A stretch of DNA of 64,000 nucleotides, taken from the NCBI RefSeq assembly GCF_004364125.1, contig NZ_SNZV01000002.1, forward strand, positions 434,001-498,000. Direction: 5' to 3'. The notes under the pieces were generated by a model that saw nothing but the letters and a program-made list of their open reading frames with translations, was not told the DNA's origin and did not search any database. This stretch comes from Sphingobacterium paludis (GTDB lineage Bacteria > Bacteroidota > Bacteroidia > Sphingobacteriales > Sphingobacteriaceae). Positions 53,238 to 62,806 of the stretch are shown here, piece after piece (within the stretch, counting starts at the first letter, position 1; each line of letters starts with the position of its first letter). The translations under genes were made by a program, and so were the position numbers.

Positions 53238-53245
53238 CAAAATTA
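53238..53245 (-). promoter_or_regulatory. Candidate -7 element for the PRISE reductase gene
   Basis: The minus strand reads TAATTTTG (TAnnTTTG), 19 nt before the start. Start of transcription would be near 53231. Confidence 0.45.
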
Positions 53246-53267
53246 GCGTATGGACACGTAAACAGAC

Positions 53268-53281
53268 TTGACCTGAATCAG
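53268..53281. promoter_or_regulatory. Fnr/Crp-like box 1
   Basis: TTGACCTGAATCAG, close to the TTGATnnnnATCAA box bound by Fnr-type regulators. Its centre is about 43 bp upstream of the predicted transcription start, where class II activators bind. Confidence 0.5.
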
Positions 53282-53290
53282 AAAATACGC

Positions 53291-53304
53291 TTGACCTGAA
53301 TCAA
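53291..53304. promoter_or_regulatory. Fnr/Crp-like box 2
   Basis: TTGACCTGAATCAA differs from TTGATnnnnATCAA at one defined position. It is a direct repeat of box 1, 23 bp away (about two helical turns), and overlaps the stop codon of the adjacent Crp/Fnr gene. Confidence 0.55.
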
Positions 53305-53894
53305 GTGTTCGTTGCGGTTATCTTCCTTTTTATCCTGCTTATTGTTTCGGGAGATAGCCCTAGATAAGAGGCTATTAAATGCTGGGGTAGTCGCTGGCTA
53401 ATAGATGGATACGTATCAAGAAACATGGTATACTTTTCTTCTGCCGTGTGTGTGATAGCGCTAATAAGCCTACTGTCTTTGGTAGCAAGGCTATTTTGAT
53501 AAAGGACGCGAAAGTAACGTTCCATAACGGGTACCTCAGTCAACATCTTTTCATAATTTTCGATCGAGAGCAGGAGCACGGTGCTGTCTTCAATGGCATC
53601 TATATTTAATTTGGCTTCATTGCCAAATATGAAGCCTGCAAAATCAGAAATCCACCAACCCTCCCAAGCAAACAGATTGATATGTTCGTTACCCTTTTCG
53701 TCGACGGTATACGATTTTAACAGTCCCTCTGTCACAAACGATATGTATTTGCACACATCGCCCTCTTGAAGCAAATATTGCCTTCTCCTCAGTCTTTTAC
53801 GCGTAAAGAAGCTCATTACACGTTCTTTATCTTCTTCCGTAATATGCACTTTATCCGCTATATGCGCAAATAGTACACTAAACACCTGTTCCAT
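53301..53894 (-). CDS. Crp/Fnr-family transcriptional regulator
   Basis: A 197-residue protein. Cyclic-nucleotide-binding-like N-terminal domain (about 25-120; RRRQYLLQEGDVCKYISFVTEG) and a short C-terminal HTH (LPQHLIASYLGLSPETISRI, about 170-190). No Fe-S cysteines of true Fnr are visible, so the ligand is unknown. The small Bacteroidota Crp/Fnr type often controls a neighbouring oxidoreductase; here the PRISE reductase gene follows with two matching boxes. Confidence 0.88.
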   Translation of the reverse strand: MEQVFSVLFAHIADKVHITEEDKERVMSFFTRKRLRRRQYLLQEGDVCKYISFVTEGLLKSYTVDEKGNEHINLFAWEGWWISDFAGFIFGNEAKLNIDAIEDSTVLLLSIENYEKMLTEVPVMERYFRVLYQNSLATKDSRLISAITHTAEEKYTMFLDTYPSISQRLPQHLIASYLGLSPETISRIKRKITATNT

Positions 53895-54197
53895 GCTACA
53901 ATGTTTTGATTGGGGCTGCTTTCGCTTCCAAAGATAGTCATCTAAAAAGAAGCTATCTTAAGCAAGTTAAAGTTTGTTTAGCATATGCTATTTGGAAACC
54001 GCTCGACCTTCATAGGTAGTTCGATTGCTGTCCATGCAATACGCCTTTGCGCAAGTGGTGATATAGATACCTGTGCGCAGTTAGATTGCCCAGTCAAGCT
54101 TGGATGGGCAACGGACCGGAGTGAACTAACAACCGTATTAATCACGTAAAATGCATTCTGACAGCTTTTTAAGTTTTTATTTCTTAATTTTGCTTGA
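53895..54197. other. Intergenic region between divergent genes
   Basis: About 300 bp with no supported gene. TAATTTTG at 54185-54192 fits a -7 element for the NlpC/P60 gene, but it lies only 5 nt before the ATG, so either the message is nearly leaderless or another promoter is used. Confidence 0.4.
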
Positions 54198-54743
54198 ATG
54201 AGAGTATCTTATCCGACCGTAAAACACTATATACTAGTCGCTATATTATTCGTATTTCCGATCATGCAGAAGGCGAGCGCTTTGGAGCCGATGGCAACAG
54301 CCCCCCGATGTGTTAGTCGACCTACTCCTATGTTCGACAGCAGTCCCGAGCAAGAACTTATTGCTTTTGCTAAGAAATTGCTGGGGGTGAAATACAGATA
54401 TGGTGCATCAAGTCCTAGCAATGGCTTCGACTGCTCTGGTTTTGTACACTACGTTTTTAAGCGGTTTGGTGTGGCGCTACCGCGAAGCTCTTCCGCTATG
54501 GGGCAGGCTGGGGAAGACGTATCACTCACGCAGGCCAAAGCCGGCGACATCATCCTATTTACAGGTACCAATCCAGCTCGACGAAGCATCGGCCACGTCG
54601 GTATAGTGTTATCGAACTCTATGGAGGGTGGTCTACGATTTATACACGCAAGTTCGGGGAAGGCACAAGCGGTTACAGAAACCACGCTTGAAGGAAGTTA
54701 CAAAAAACGGTTTATGAAAGTTGTACGTGTAACGCCATCCTGA
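54198..54743 (+). CDS. NlpC/P60 (C40) cell-wall peptidase
   Basis: A 181-residue secreted enzyme with signal peptide (YILVAILFVFPIMQKASA). Catalytic Cys in NGFDCSGFVHYVF (about residue 78), His in SIGHVGIVLS and third polar residue His in RFIHASSG. Family members cut D-gamma-glutamyl-diaminopimelate or related stem-peptide bonds in peptidoglycan. No SH3 domain is present. Stands alone. Confidence 0.9.
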   Translation: MRVSYPTVKHYILVAILFVFPIMQKASALEPMATAPRCVSRPTPMFDSSPEQELIAFAKKLLGVKYRYGASSPSNGFDCSGFVHYVFKRFGVALPRSSSAMGQAGEDVSLTQAKAGDIILFTGTNPARRSIGHVGIVLSNSMEGGLRFIHASSGKAQAVTETTLEGSYKKRFMKVVRVTPS

Positions 54744-54824
54744 TAGCTATTTTCTCGAGGCGCATATTTGATGATCCTTTGCCAGATTTTATCGTAGCTT
54801 TCTAGTATGGGGTCGTTACGCAAT

Positions 54825-55400
54825 TTACTTCGAAATCAGGATATCATGCTTTGCTAACAAACCCTCGACACCCAAGATGGAAAACTTTGCGCGCTTTAGG
54901 CGGTTTTGTTCCGGATCTATCATATAGCTATACGAGGTTCGAAAATCTGCTTTCTCCAGGTTCGTTTGATGAAATAGCGCACGTTCCATGTTGCATTCGT
55001 CAAAAATGGACGCACTGAGGTCAGCCTCCGAAAAATCAACCTCGTTAAGCATACAAGCTTTGAACGATTGTCCTTTGAGTTTTAATTTCGTGAATGAGCT
55101 GTGCTGCAGCTGACAATGCTCAAAGCGGAATGCCAAGCCAAAAGTGCTGCACGCTGAAAATGTAACTCCCATAATCTTGCAATGACTAAATAGGACATCC
55201 TGGAAGCTGCTTCGCGTTACATTAACCAAACTCAGATCGCAGTTTCTGAAGGTGCAATCCAAAAATCGGCAGTCGCTAAGGTCTAGTTGGTTTAATAGGC
55301 ACGAATCAAAGACACAGCTGTCAAATTCAATCCCTCGAATATTGGATTGCGGAAAGGAACTCTTCGTAAACGTATGCTCCTGATAGTATTCTTGTCGCAT
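54825..55400 (-). CDS. Pentapeptide-repeat protein (Qnr/McbG-like)
   Basis: A 191-residue right-handed beta-helix protein. Pentapeptides A(D/N)LXX are visible from about 20 to 155 (DLSDCRFLDCTFRNCDLS, VDFSEADLSASIFDECNMER, NLEKADFRTS). The C-terminal YSYMIDPEQNRLKRAKFSIL is typical of chromosomal Qnr/McbG relatives. Some mimic DNA and protect gyrase, but most chromosomal members have no proven role. Confidence 0.85.
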   Translation of the reverse strand: MRQEYYQEHTFTKSSFPQSNIRGIEFDSCVFDSCLLNQLDLSDCRFLDCTFRNCDLSLVNVTRSSFQDVLFSHCKIMGVTFSACSTFGLAFRFEHCQLQHSSFTKLKLKGQSFKACMLNEVDFSEADLSASIFDECNMERALFHQTNLEKADFRTSYSYMIDPEQNRLKRAKFSILGVEGLLAKHDILISK

Positions 55401-55570
55401 GAGTATATAGGGCCTAGCTATCTTGTTAAAAAACCAGCCGCAAGGTAATCATTCCTGCAGTATTTTACGGTCGCTGCTTGGCGGATTTTAGCTTCGTGAA
55501 GAGCTGATTTCTTGTAACTGCTTTTTTAGAAAAGATAATTCCATATATTTAGTGCTGGAAAATCGCTTTT

Positions 55571-57448
55571 ATGCTGCAAGCTGACCAAAACAACATACGC
55601 TACGATATTATTTTTCTACGTTGTGTCGCCGTGGTTGCTGTAGTATGCTATCACTTCGATTTTCATATCTTTCGAGATGGCTATGCCGGCGTCGACGTGT
55701 TCTTTGTATTGTCAGGCTTTCTGATGACGCAAATTATCGGCAGAAAGATCAGCAACGGCCATTTTTCATTAGTTGATTTTTATTATCGGAGACTGGCAAG
55801 AGTGGTGCCCGCACTGTTAACGGTGTTGCTATTCTTTTTTGTCCTCATTTATTTTGTGTTAGGCATAAAATTGTATGATTTTAGTCGATTTGCCTTTTCG
55901 AGTTCGCTCTTTATTTCCAATATCCATTACTATCGCGCTGCAGGATACTTCTCACCATCATCACAATTAAATTTCCTGCTCCATACTTGGTCTTTATCCG
56001 TAGAATGGCAATTTTACATGCTGTATCCTTTGTTTTTGCTCGGTGCAGCGACGCTACGAAGGCGGTATAGCCATCTCTTTATAATGCTCGTTTATGTGCT
56101 GCTGTGTCTATCCTTTGCCTCGATGCTGTATTACATGCGTTTCAATCCGAAATTTGCATTCTTTATGTTTCCTACCAGGGCATGGGAATTCCTCGTTGGT
56201 GGGCTGGCTTATTTCCATGGGCGTAGGGTACAGGATTACTTTTCCTTACGGGTTCGTCATCTCCTCACTTCGTTTTTTATCGTTCTACTCGTGGTGTCTA
56301 TGCTGGGATTGATCAGGCTCGGTGGCTTCGGTTGGCCATCAGTTAGCACATGGTTGCCCGTGGGGTGTACAGCAGGTATCCTGCTATTGGCACCGGAGCT
56401 TCGATTCTTCAAATTTCCCGCCATCGTCTATCTCGCTCGTATTTCCTATAGTTGGTATTTATGGCATTGGCCTATCGTTGTGCTATGTACCTACTTTGTT
56501 TGGAACCAGAAGCTCGAGCAGCGCATGCTATTTTTCTTGATCTCCCTTATTTTAGGCAGCATAGCGTATTTCTTAGTGGAACGACGGGGGATTTTTCGTA
56601 AACCCGCAGCCCTGATAGCGGGACTCTTTGTTACGCTTACCCTTACCTTTTCCATCACCCAGATATCTTGGCCGAAGTATCTTACCGCGGCTAACCTGCC
56701 GGAGATCGCGAACTTTCAACGGCATTACACAGCTTCTTTTGCAGATGCACAATACAATGTTGGGAAGGGCCATCTTTTAGCAAATTCACCTCTCCAAGAA
56801 TTTGACAAGAATGAACTGCATAACTTTTCAGATTCCTTGCCAAATTATCTTCTTCTTGGCGATTGCCATGCCGGTATGTTTTCAGCGACTCTCCGCGATC
56901 TGTCGCAGAAACATCATGTACATCTTCTGCAAGCCACCGGCGACGAGACTTTTCCCGCTCCACATGTTCGATCCGCATATCAGGGACCGACCGATTTAAT
57001 GCATTATATGTATGACACGTATCTGCCTAGGCATATCAGCAAGATAGATAAGGTTATTTTATCAGCAAACTATGCGGGATATTCGAAAAAGCAACTAAGC
57101 GCCTACTTGAGCCAGATCGATGCATTCTTTGGGCAATACAATGTTCCTATTATCTACATTGGCCAAACGGAAAACTATCGGATAGAGTATCCTGTAGTTG
57201 AAGTTCTGCGAAAACGTTTCGGAGTGCGTCCAGAAAAATATCTACGGGCAGAGCGATATAACGCCAATGCGTTTCTAAAAGGCTCGCCTATCGCCTCGCA
57301 GTATATTGATGTGTACAACCATCCGGATATCGCTCGCGCTGATAAGCGTGCTACCTACTTTTACGATGCAGACCACCTTTCTATCTTCGGAACACAGCAA
57401 TATGCAAAATTACTGGAAGAGCGAATTTTCTCCACGCCTTCAAGATAG
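55571..57448 (+). CDS. Acyltransferase family 3 with C-terminal SGNH domain (OafA/PatA-like)
   Basis: A 625-residue protein. N-terminal acyltransferase-3 membrane domain of about ten helices, with RCVAVVAVVCYHF (catalytic His) and GYAGVDVFFVLSGFLMTQ. The C-terminal periplasmic SGNH hydrolase-like domain (about 390-625) has LLLGDCHAGMF and DADHLSIFG. The nucleophile Ser is replaced in the first motif (GDCH rather than GDSH), which is common in this family. Probably O-acetylates a cell-surface polysaccharide. Confidence 0.9.
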   Translation: MLQADQNNIRYDIIFLRCVAVVAVVCYHFDFHIFRDGYAGVDVFFVLSGFLMTQIIGRKISNGHFSLVDFYYRRLARVVPALLTVLLFFFVLIYFVLGIKLYDFSRFAFSSSLFISNIHYYRAAGYFSPSSQLNFLLHTWSLSVEWQFYMLYPLFLLGAATLRRRYSHLFIMLVYVLLCLSFASMLYYMRFNPKFAFFMFPTRAWEFLVGGLAYFHGRRVQDYFSLRVRHLLTSFFIVLLVVSMLGLIRLGGFGWPSVSTWLPVGCTAGILLLAPELRFFKFPAIVYLARISYSWYLWHWPIVVLCTYFVWNQKLEQRMLFFLISLILGSIAYFLVERRGIFRKPAALIAGLFVTLTLTFSITQISWPKYLTAANLPEIANFQRHYTASFADAQYNVGKGHLLANSPLQEFDKNELHNFSDSLPNYLLLGDCHAGMFSATLRDLSQKHHVHLLQATGDETFPAPHVRSAYQGPTDLMHYMYDTYLPRHISKIDKVILSANYAGYSKKQLSAYLSQIDAFFGQYNVPIIYIGQTENYRIEYPVVEVLRKRFGVRPEKYLRAERYNANAFLKGSPIASQYIDVYNHPDIARADKRATYFYDADHLSIFGTQQYAKLLEERIFSTPSR

Positions 57449-57616
57449 CGTGTTCCTCTAGCCGTGACCGATCAGCCTATCTGCTAATGCTATGCTCAGT
57501 CGGCGTGCTTATTACGCGATAAAATACATTCTACCTGTTGCTGAAACGTAGATATACGGATAAATGTTTTTTTCACAACCATTGCGCAGTCAAATAGGTT
57601 ATCTCACTACCAAAAC

Positions 57617-57811
57617 ATGAAAAAGATGCATAAGAAAACATTACTTGGAATGGCGTTAGCGATTAGCTTTTTTGCAATACAAGCATGCCAACAACCCGTT
57701 AAGAATCAGGCGCGCCCAGAAACGACAACGCCGACTGTGGACGAGGATAAGGCCTCGGGAAGTCAATTAACGGATAGTACAGAAGTAGTTCAAGACTCGA
57801 CAAGTCTATAG
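57617..57811 (+). CDS. Small lipoprotein, 64 aa
   Basis: A signal peptide with lipobox FAIQAC (Cys at about 24), then a Thr/Asp/Glu/Ser-rich disordered tail (ETTTPTVDEDKASGSQLTDS). Common type of small envelope lipoprotein; no function known. Confidence 0.6.
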   Translation: MKKMHKKTLLGMALAISFFAIQACQQPVKNQARPETTTPTVDEDKASGSQLTDSTEVVQDSTSL

Positions 57812-57888
57812 CGGATGAGGAACTTTTAAACAAGTGTTTCAGCCGTTTCTACACAATAGATCTAAAATACCATTTAACACTATTCATT

Positions 57889-58143
57889 ATGGAACTGACA
57901 TTGCCAGAACGGAGAATACGCATTATCAAAAGCACGGAAGATAAACACCTCGGTACGTTTTACGAAGAGGTTTTTAAGGAATGTGATGATAACAAAGACG
58001 TGATTGAATCATTTTACGAGATAGAACGTGCCTTTAAGGCGAATCCTAATTACGAGTTGCTGCATGGTGCGCGTGAGCGACTGTCGATCAGTTTTAGGGA
58101 TATACACTCGATGCAAGAAATCCGGTTTGTTGCCGAAGATTAA
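57889..58143 (+). CDS. Hypothetical protein, 84 aa
   Basis: A small charged soluble protein (LPERRIRIIKSTEDKHLGTF, GARERLSISFRDIHSMQEIR). No motif recognised and no signal peptide. Start and composition look real. Convergent with the cupin gene, 16 nt apart. Confidence 0.5.
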   Translation: MELTLPERRIRIIKSTEDKHLGTFYEEVFKECDDNKDVIESFYEIERAFKANPNYELLHGARERLSISFRDIHSMQEIRFVAED

Positions 58144-58159
58144 TCTGGGTGATTCGTGC

Positions 58160-58504
58160 TTATCGCGGATCGAGAAAGTCTGTTCGCGAAGGCGTAAAGG
58201 AGTCTATAAGTTCGCCAGCTTCTAGACAACTACAGCCGTGAACGGCATTCGCCGGCACAATACAGGTGTCTCCTTCTCGTAAAATATGCTCATCACCGGC
58301 TATACTGAATTTGAATTTTCCCGAGCTAACATACGAAATTTGAATATGCGGGTGGGTGTGCAACTCGCCAATCGCACCTTTCGCGAACCTTACTTTTACG
58401 ACCATAAGTTGATCATTGTGCGACATCACCTTCCGTTGTACACCATTCCCCAAATCGAACCAGGCAATATGCTGGTCTATTCCAAAAAGATTTTCCATAG
58501 TCAT
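58160..58504 (-). CDS. Cupin-domain protein
   Basis: A 114-residue single cupin. Motif 1 is GELHTHPHIQISYVSSGKFK with the metal His residues. Motif 2 is GDTCIVPANAVHGC. An upstream frame extends to 58561, but ATG 58504 starts the conserved part. Function not deducible; many such proteins are sugar or pectin-lyase-like cupins. Confidence 0.8.
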   Translation of the reverse strand: MTMENLFGIDQHIAWFDLGNGVQRKVMSHNDQLMVVKVRFAKGAIGELHTHPHIQISYVSSGKFKFSIAGDEHILREGDTCIVPANAVHGCSCLEAGELIDSFTPSRTDFLDPR

Positions 58505-58691
58505 GATATGAGCTTGCCTAAGCATTAAATAGAATGCGAGAACGCGGAAACGTCCTCGCACTGTTCATAATGAAACAAGTATGCAATTGGCGTTGGCACT
58601 TGAATATATTCACTATTAAACAGATTCAAAAATAAGAAAAAAAAGCCAAGAATGCCGTGTAACAGCTGATATTACTTAGCCTCAGTTGTTG

Positions 58692-59993
58692 CTATAAAGG
58701 TGTCAATATCGCCTTTTTTTCCGGTATTCCTACGGGGAGAACGATAGAAAATATGGTGCCTTTGCCCTCTATACTTTTCACAGCTATTGTTCCAGCGTTT
58801 TGTTTTATCAATTCGTAACTTAGCATAAGGCCGACACCTGAACCTCGCTCGCCCTCCGTGCCGAACGATGGTCTTTGAAGCGATCGGAATAGCGCTTTTT
58901 CATTTTCCGTGTTCATGCCCATGCCATTATCAATGACCTGCAGCGTCACTTTGTCCACGGAGCGCCTGCCCTGAAGAGTTACCGTGCCGCCCGCGTAGCT
59001 GAATTTTATAGCATTGCTAATTAAATTTCGCAAGATCATGCTCAGCTGATCACGGTCTGCAAATACAAATGTATCGCGATCAATGTCAATAGCAAAGTCG
59101 ATCGCTTTTCCGCTGGCTAGCCCCTCCAAAAAGTAACAAGTTTCTTGCACTGCGCCCGCGAGATATACATGGGATTTGGTCGTTTGCAGGCCTCCGAGGT
59201 TATTACTGCTCCAGCGTAAGAGGTTTTCCAATGTGCTGTCTAACTGCTTTACGCGCCGGTCGACCAATTTTATCGATTCTTCCGTAATCTGAGGCGATAT
59301 AAACCCCTCCTGAAATAGCGCGATAACACCCTGTAAGGAAGCCAGGGGGCTTTTAATGTCGTGCGCGATAATAGAAAATATCTTCTGCATATCCGCATTC
59401 ATCTTCTTGAGCTCGTCACGTTGCTCTTCGATTTTTTTCTGGTAGCCATATTGTATCCGCTTAAAAAAAACTACAATAAAAGTTAGAAACACCAAAGCGC
59501 CAATCGTATTCACTAGCTGCCGACCTACAGGTAAGGCCTCACGTGCGGTAAGATGCTCTGGTAGAAAAGTGGCTAGCAATATAACGGTGGTAACAGCTAA
59601 ACCCGCCATCACTTGTATCCATTTTTTATCGTATACCAATAACGCGACGATGAGCACACAGAGTAGGTAATAGACAGCTCCATTTTGGTATAGAAAACAA
59701 CCTGTAGCAAATAACAGGAAGTTAAACGTAAGAAGAACAAAACGACCAGCATCGTAATGACGCCTTACGTGTAACATAAGTACTAGCGCAGAGGCCCCGC
59801 TAGTAGCCAAGTTAATAGTCGATAAAAGGTATCGGCCATGCAGCATATTGCAGATTGCAAAAAAGAAGGTCAACGGGATACAGCTTAACGCAATAAGATT
59901 CAGCATCTGCACCCTTCTGCTCTCGAGATAGGATAATTCGCCATGGACACCAATGTGCGTGAGCCTTTTGTAAAGTGACAAAACAGTTTCCAT
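58692..59993 (-). CDS. Orphan sensor histidine kinase
   Basis: A 433-residue kinase. Six N-terminal helices (residues about 25-180) without a recognisable ligand domain, then a short coiled coil, HisKA (IIAHDIKSPLASLQGVIALF) and ATPase (NLISNAIKFSY, DNGMGMN, GSGVGLMLSY). No response-regulator gene is adjacent, so the partner is elsewhere. Confidence 0.88.
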   Translation of the reverse strand: METVLSLYKRLTHIGVHGELSYLESRRVQMLNLIALSCIPLTFFFAICNMLHGRYLLSTINLATSGASALVLMLHVRRHYDAGRFVLLTFNFLLFATGCFLYQNGAVYYLLCVLIVALLVYDKKWIQVMAGLAVTTVILLATFLPEHLTAREALPVGRQLVNTIGALVFLTFIVVFFKRIQYGYQKKIEEQRDELKKMNADMQKIFSIIAHDIKSPLASLQGVIALFQEGFISPQITEESIKLVDRRVKQLDSTLENLLRWSSNNLGGLQTTKSHVYLAGAVQETCYFLEGLASGKAIDFAIDIDRDTFVFADRDQLSMILRNLISNAIKFSYAGGTVTLQGRRSVDKVTLQVIDNGMGMNTENEKALFRSLQRPSFGTEGERGSGVGLMLSYELIKQNAGTIAVKSIEGKGTIFSIVLPVGIPEKKAILTPL

Positions 59994-60187
59994 GCCGTTG
60001 CAAAAAAAGAGTAAGATGAAGGGGTTAATAATGTTGTAAAGTTAGTTATATTCCACTATATACATGATTCGACAACTAAACTATTTTAAAGCAATTCATC
60101 TGCTGGTCATCCTACTAAGCCGAATGGAAGAACTTTTCGCGCTTCTGTTGGTTCGTAAAGGGGAGCGGTGTTCACGCTTTCGGAGTT

Positions 60188-61540
60188 ATGAACAAAACAA
60201 AAATTAATATGATAACACAACATTCGTCGGGTAGTACCCCAATATGGCTGTCGATGCTAGCTGTATGTAGTTTGATGTGGGCCTGTGGTGGCTCTACCGA
60301 GAAAAGGAAGGCAGACAATCCAGATTCGTCGGCGCAGGAAAGAGAGTTTGGTATGCAGATCGTCCCGCAGGAACCTTTAGCCACCCCGGCGAAGAATAAG
60401 TTTTCCAAAGTGAAAGGCTGGGAAGATGGAGAGACGCCTACGGCAAATGCAGGATTTCAGGTAGTCCGATTTGCAGATAGTTTGAATAGCCCCCGGAATG
60501 TATATGTTGCAGCAAACGGTGATGTCTATGTAGCGCAAGCACGTACGGAAACCAAAGGCGATGATAAGAAGGCTGATTCGCACAACGAGTTTCGCAGCAA
60601 AAGTCCAAATAACATCATCCGTTTGCGCGACACAGATGGTGATGGTGTCGCCGATGAGCGAGAGACGGTTTTAAGCGGGCTCGCTCAACCTTTCGGCATG
60701 TTGATCGCAGGCAATTGGTTTTATGTCGCCAATACAGATGGTTTAATGCGGTATCCCTATCGTAATGGCAAGATCGATACCAATGGCAAAAAAATCGTTA
60801 GCTTACCCGCAGGCGGCTATAACAACCACTGGACACGCAACATCATCTTGAACGCGGATAGTACGAAAATGTATATTTCCGTTGGATCTGGAAGTAATGT
60901 GGGAGAGAATGGGATGGAGCATGAGGTCAGGCGGGCTGCCATTCTAGAGGTAAACCTTGACGGATCTGGTGAACGCATCTTTGCATCCGGGATTCGTAAT
61001 CCGGTCGGCATGGATATTGAACCGCATACCTCTACTTTATGGACTGCTGTTAACGAGCGCGATGAGTTGGGCGACGAATTGGTTCCCGATTATTTGACAA
61101 GCGTTAAAAATAACGGCTTTTACGGTTGGCCGTATACCTATTGGGGAAAGCACGAAGATCCACGTTGGAAGAATAAGCTGCCTAAAGATATGGCGCAAAA
61201 ATCGATCACGCCAGACTTCGCTGTCGGCGCGCATACCGCCTCTTTAGGGCTGTCCTTCAATAAGGCAGAAGGTTTCCCAGAGGGCGCATATATTGGGCAA
61301 CATGGATCGTGGAACCGCTCAACCTTTTCCGGGTACAAAGTAATTTTTGTGCCGTTTTCGAAAGGCAGACCCGCAGGCGAAGCACAGGATTTCTTAACAG
61401 GATTTATTAGTAATGCGGATAATGACGAAGTTTACGGACGGCCCGTAGCAATTGCCTTCACCCCAAAGTATATGCTAGTGACGGATGATGCGGCTAATAT
61501 TATCTGGACCGTTATGCCAGAGAACGTTAGTAAGAAGTAA
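60188..61540 (+). CDS. PQQ-type sorbosone/glucose dehydrogenase-like lipoprotein
   Basis: A 450-residue protein with a lipobox (SLMWACGG; Cys at about 33). Beta-propeller of the GDH-B/L-sorbosone dehydrogenase family: SLNSPRNVYVAANGDVYVAQ, IIRLRDTDGDGVADERETV, GNWFYVANTDGLMRYPY, ASGIRNPVGMDIEPHT, NERDELGDELVPDYLT and GQHGSWNRS. Members oxidise sugars in the periplasm with PQQ, though several homologues lack the cofactor. The ATG at 60188 has GGAG very close; 60209 is an alternative. Confidence 0.85.
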   Translation: MNKTKINMITQHSSGSTPIWLSMLAVCSLMWACGGSTEKRKADNPDSSAQEREFGMQIVPQEPLATPAKNKFSKVKGWEDGETPTANAGFQVVRFADSLNSPRNVYVAANGDVYVAQARTETKGDDKKADSHNEFRSKSPNNIIRLRDTDGDGVADERETVLSGLAQPFGMLIAGNWFYVANTDGLMRYPYRNGKIDTNGKKIVSLPAGGYNNHWTRNIILNADSTKMYISVGSGSNVGENGMEHEVRRAAILEVNLDGSGERIFASGIRNPVGMDIEPHTSTLWTAVNERDELGDELVPDYLTSVKNNGFYGWPYTYWGKHEDPRWKNKLPKDMAQKSITPDFAVGAHTASLGLSFNKAEGFPEGAYIGQHGSWNRSTFSGYKVIFVPFSKGRPAGEAQDFLTGFISNADNDEVYGRPVAIAFTPKYMLVTDDAANIIWTVMPENVSKK

Positions 61541-61611
61541 TCCGTACGCGGTAACTAGGGCTGTGTTTTAGTGCAGTAATACCGTTTACCGATTCCAATA
61601 CAGGAAGATGC

Positions 61612-61884
61612 TTAGTAATAGGCCGGCTGCAGGAGCGGTCGGCCAAGTTCATCTTTTTCAAAAGCAGCCAGAAATATAACGCTGTGTCCTTCCAAAAGAA
61701 GGAAACGCGAGATAAAATCCTCATTACGTTTCGTCGATTCTACGCGTAAAATGAAATCCTCATCATCGAGGTCAATGGTAGCGAATTTCACTTCTTTCGA
61801 TACTTGATAAAGCTTTCCGATCAGATGTGAACGATCTAAAATCGTTCGGATAGAAGTTTTGAAAATTAATACATACTTTTTCAT
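61612..61884 (-). CDS. Small HMA-fold-like protein without metal-binding cysteines
   Basis: A 90-residue protein starting at ATG 61884 (MKKYVLIFKTSIRTILDRSH). The order beta-alpha-beta-beta-alpha and the segment VKFATIDLDDEDFILRVES recall heavy-metal-associated-like ferredoxin folds common in Bacteroidota, but the CxxC motif is absent. A longer upstream frame to 61995 is not supported. Function unknown. Confidence 0.55.
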   Translation of the reverse strand: MKKYVLIFKTSIRTILDRSHLIGKLYQVSKEVKFATIDLDDEDFILRVESTKRNEDFISRFLLLEGHSVIFLAAFEKDELGRPLLQPAYY

Positions 61885-62047
61885 GTGCGTACTGTTTATT
61901 GCGTAAGTTGTTCGTTGCAAGCCCACCATCCATGCTTGTGCAAATATGGGCGCAATCCTACACAATCGTATGTAAAAATAGGCCGAACCGGACATTTTTT
62001 CGGCCGAACCGCCCTACTGACCGGCAAAGGATCTCACCAAAGCGAGG

Positions 62048-62806
62048 TCAGCCTTCTAGCCACTGTATGAAACTCTGGTATTTTTCCTTACTAACCGATA
62101 TTTTTATCGGGTGTTCTACCCGTAGCGAAAGTATCAATTTCCGCGATAAGCTGGTATTCGCGTAGGCTACAGTCGCTCGCTTAACAATATGTTGTCGGTT
62201 TACGCGGAAAAAATCGGCGCCGAGCACCTGTTCCATTTCTTCCAGTGTCTTGTTGACTAAATATTCTTTCCCGGTTGCGGTTTTTACAAATACATTCTCG
62301 TATTCGATATAACATAGGGCGATGTCTTGAAGCTGGATCGGTGTGATTTTGTCACCGTTGATGACGATGAGCGACTTTTTATTGGATTCTGCAGCTTGAG
62401 TAGCCTGTGTCACAGCCTCGACCAGATCTGTGGTGCCTTTATTGAATGTTTGTCGCAGCAGCTTATACTTCGCTATTGTATTGAAGATACTTTCGTCCGA
62501 AAAAGGTTTTAAGATATAGTCCAAACCAAATGTTTTAAAGGCTTCAAGCATATATTGGTCATAAGCCGTACAGAAAACAATAGGCGCCTTTGGCGAAATC
62601 TGTCTAAAGATGTCAAAGGACTCTCCATCACCCAGTTGTATGTCGCTAAAAATCAAATCAACATCTGGTTCGTGTCTTAAAAACGCAATAGCTTCTTTTA
62701 CGCTGGAAAGCCGCGCGCATAGTTGAGAGGACGGTTCAATCCGCTTTAGCGTAAGCGCCAGATCTTCAGCGGTCAGATCTTCATCTTCAATGATAATTAT
62801 TTTCAT
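62048..62806 (-). CDS. LytTR-family response regulator
   Basis: A 252-residue regulator. Receiver domain (1-120): EDEDLTAED acidic pocket, phosphoacceptor Asp in LIFSDIQLGDG, Lys in YILKPF. The C-terminal LytTR DNA-binding domain (about 150-248) has FFRVNRQHIV. It overlaps the kinase gene by 4 bp (stop/start), the usual LytS/LytR layout. Confidence 0.93.
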   Translation of the reverse strand: MKIIIIEDEDLTAEDLALTLKRIEPSSQLCARLSSVKEAIAFLRHEPDVDLIFSDIQLGDGESFDIFRQISPKAPIVFCTAYDQYMLEAFKTFGLDYILKPFSDESIFNTIAKYKLLRQTFNKGTTDLVEAVTQATQAAESNKKSLIVINGDKITPIQLQDIALCYIEYENVFVKTATGKEYLVNKTLEEMEQVLGADFFRVNRQHIVKRATVAYANTSLSRKLILSLRVEHPIKISVSKEKYQSFIQWLEG

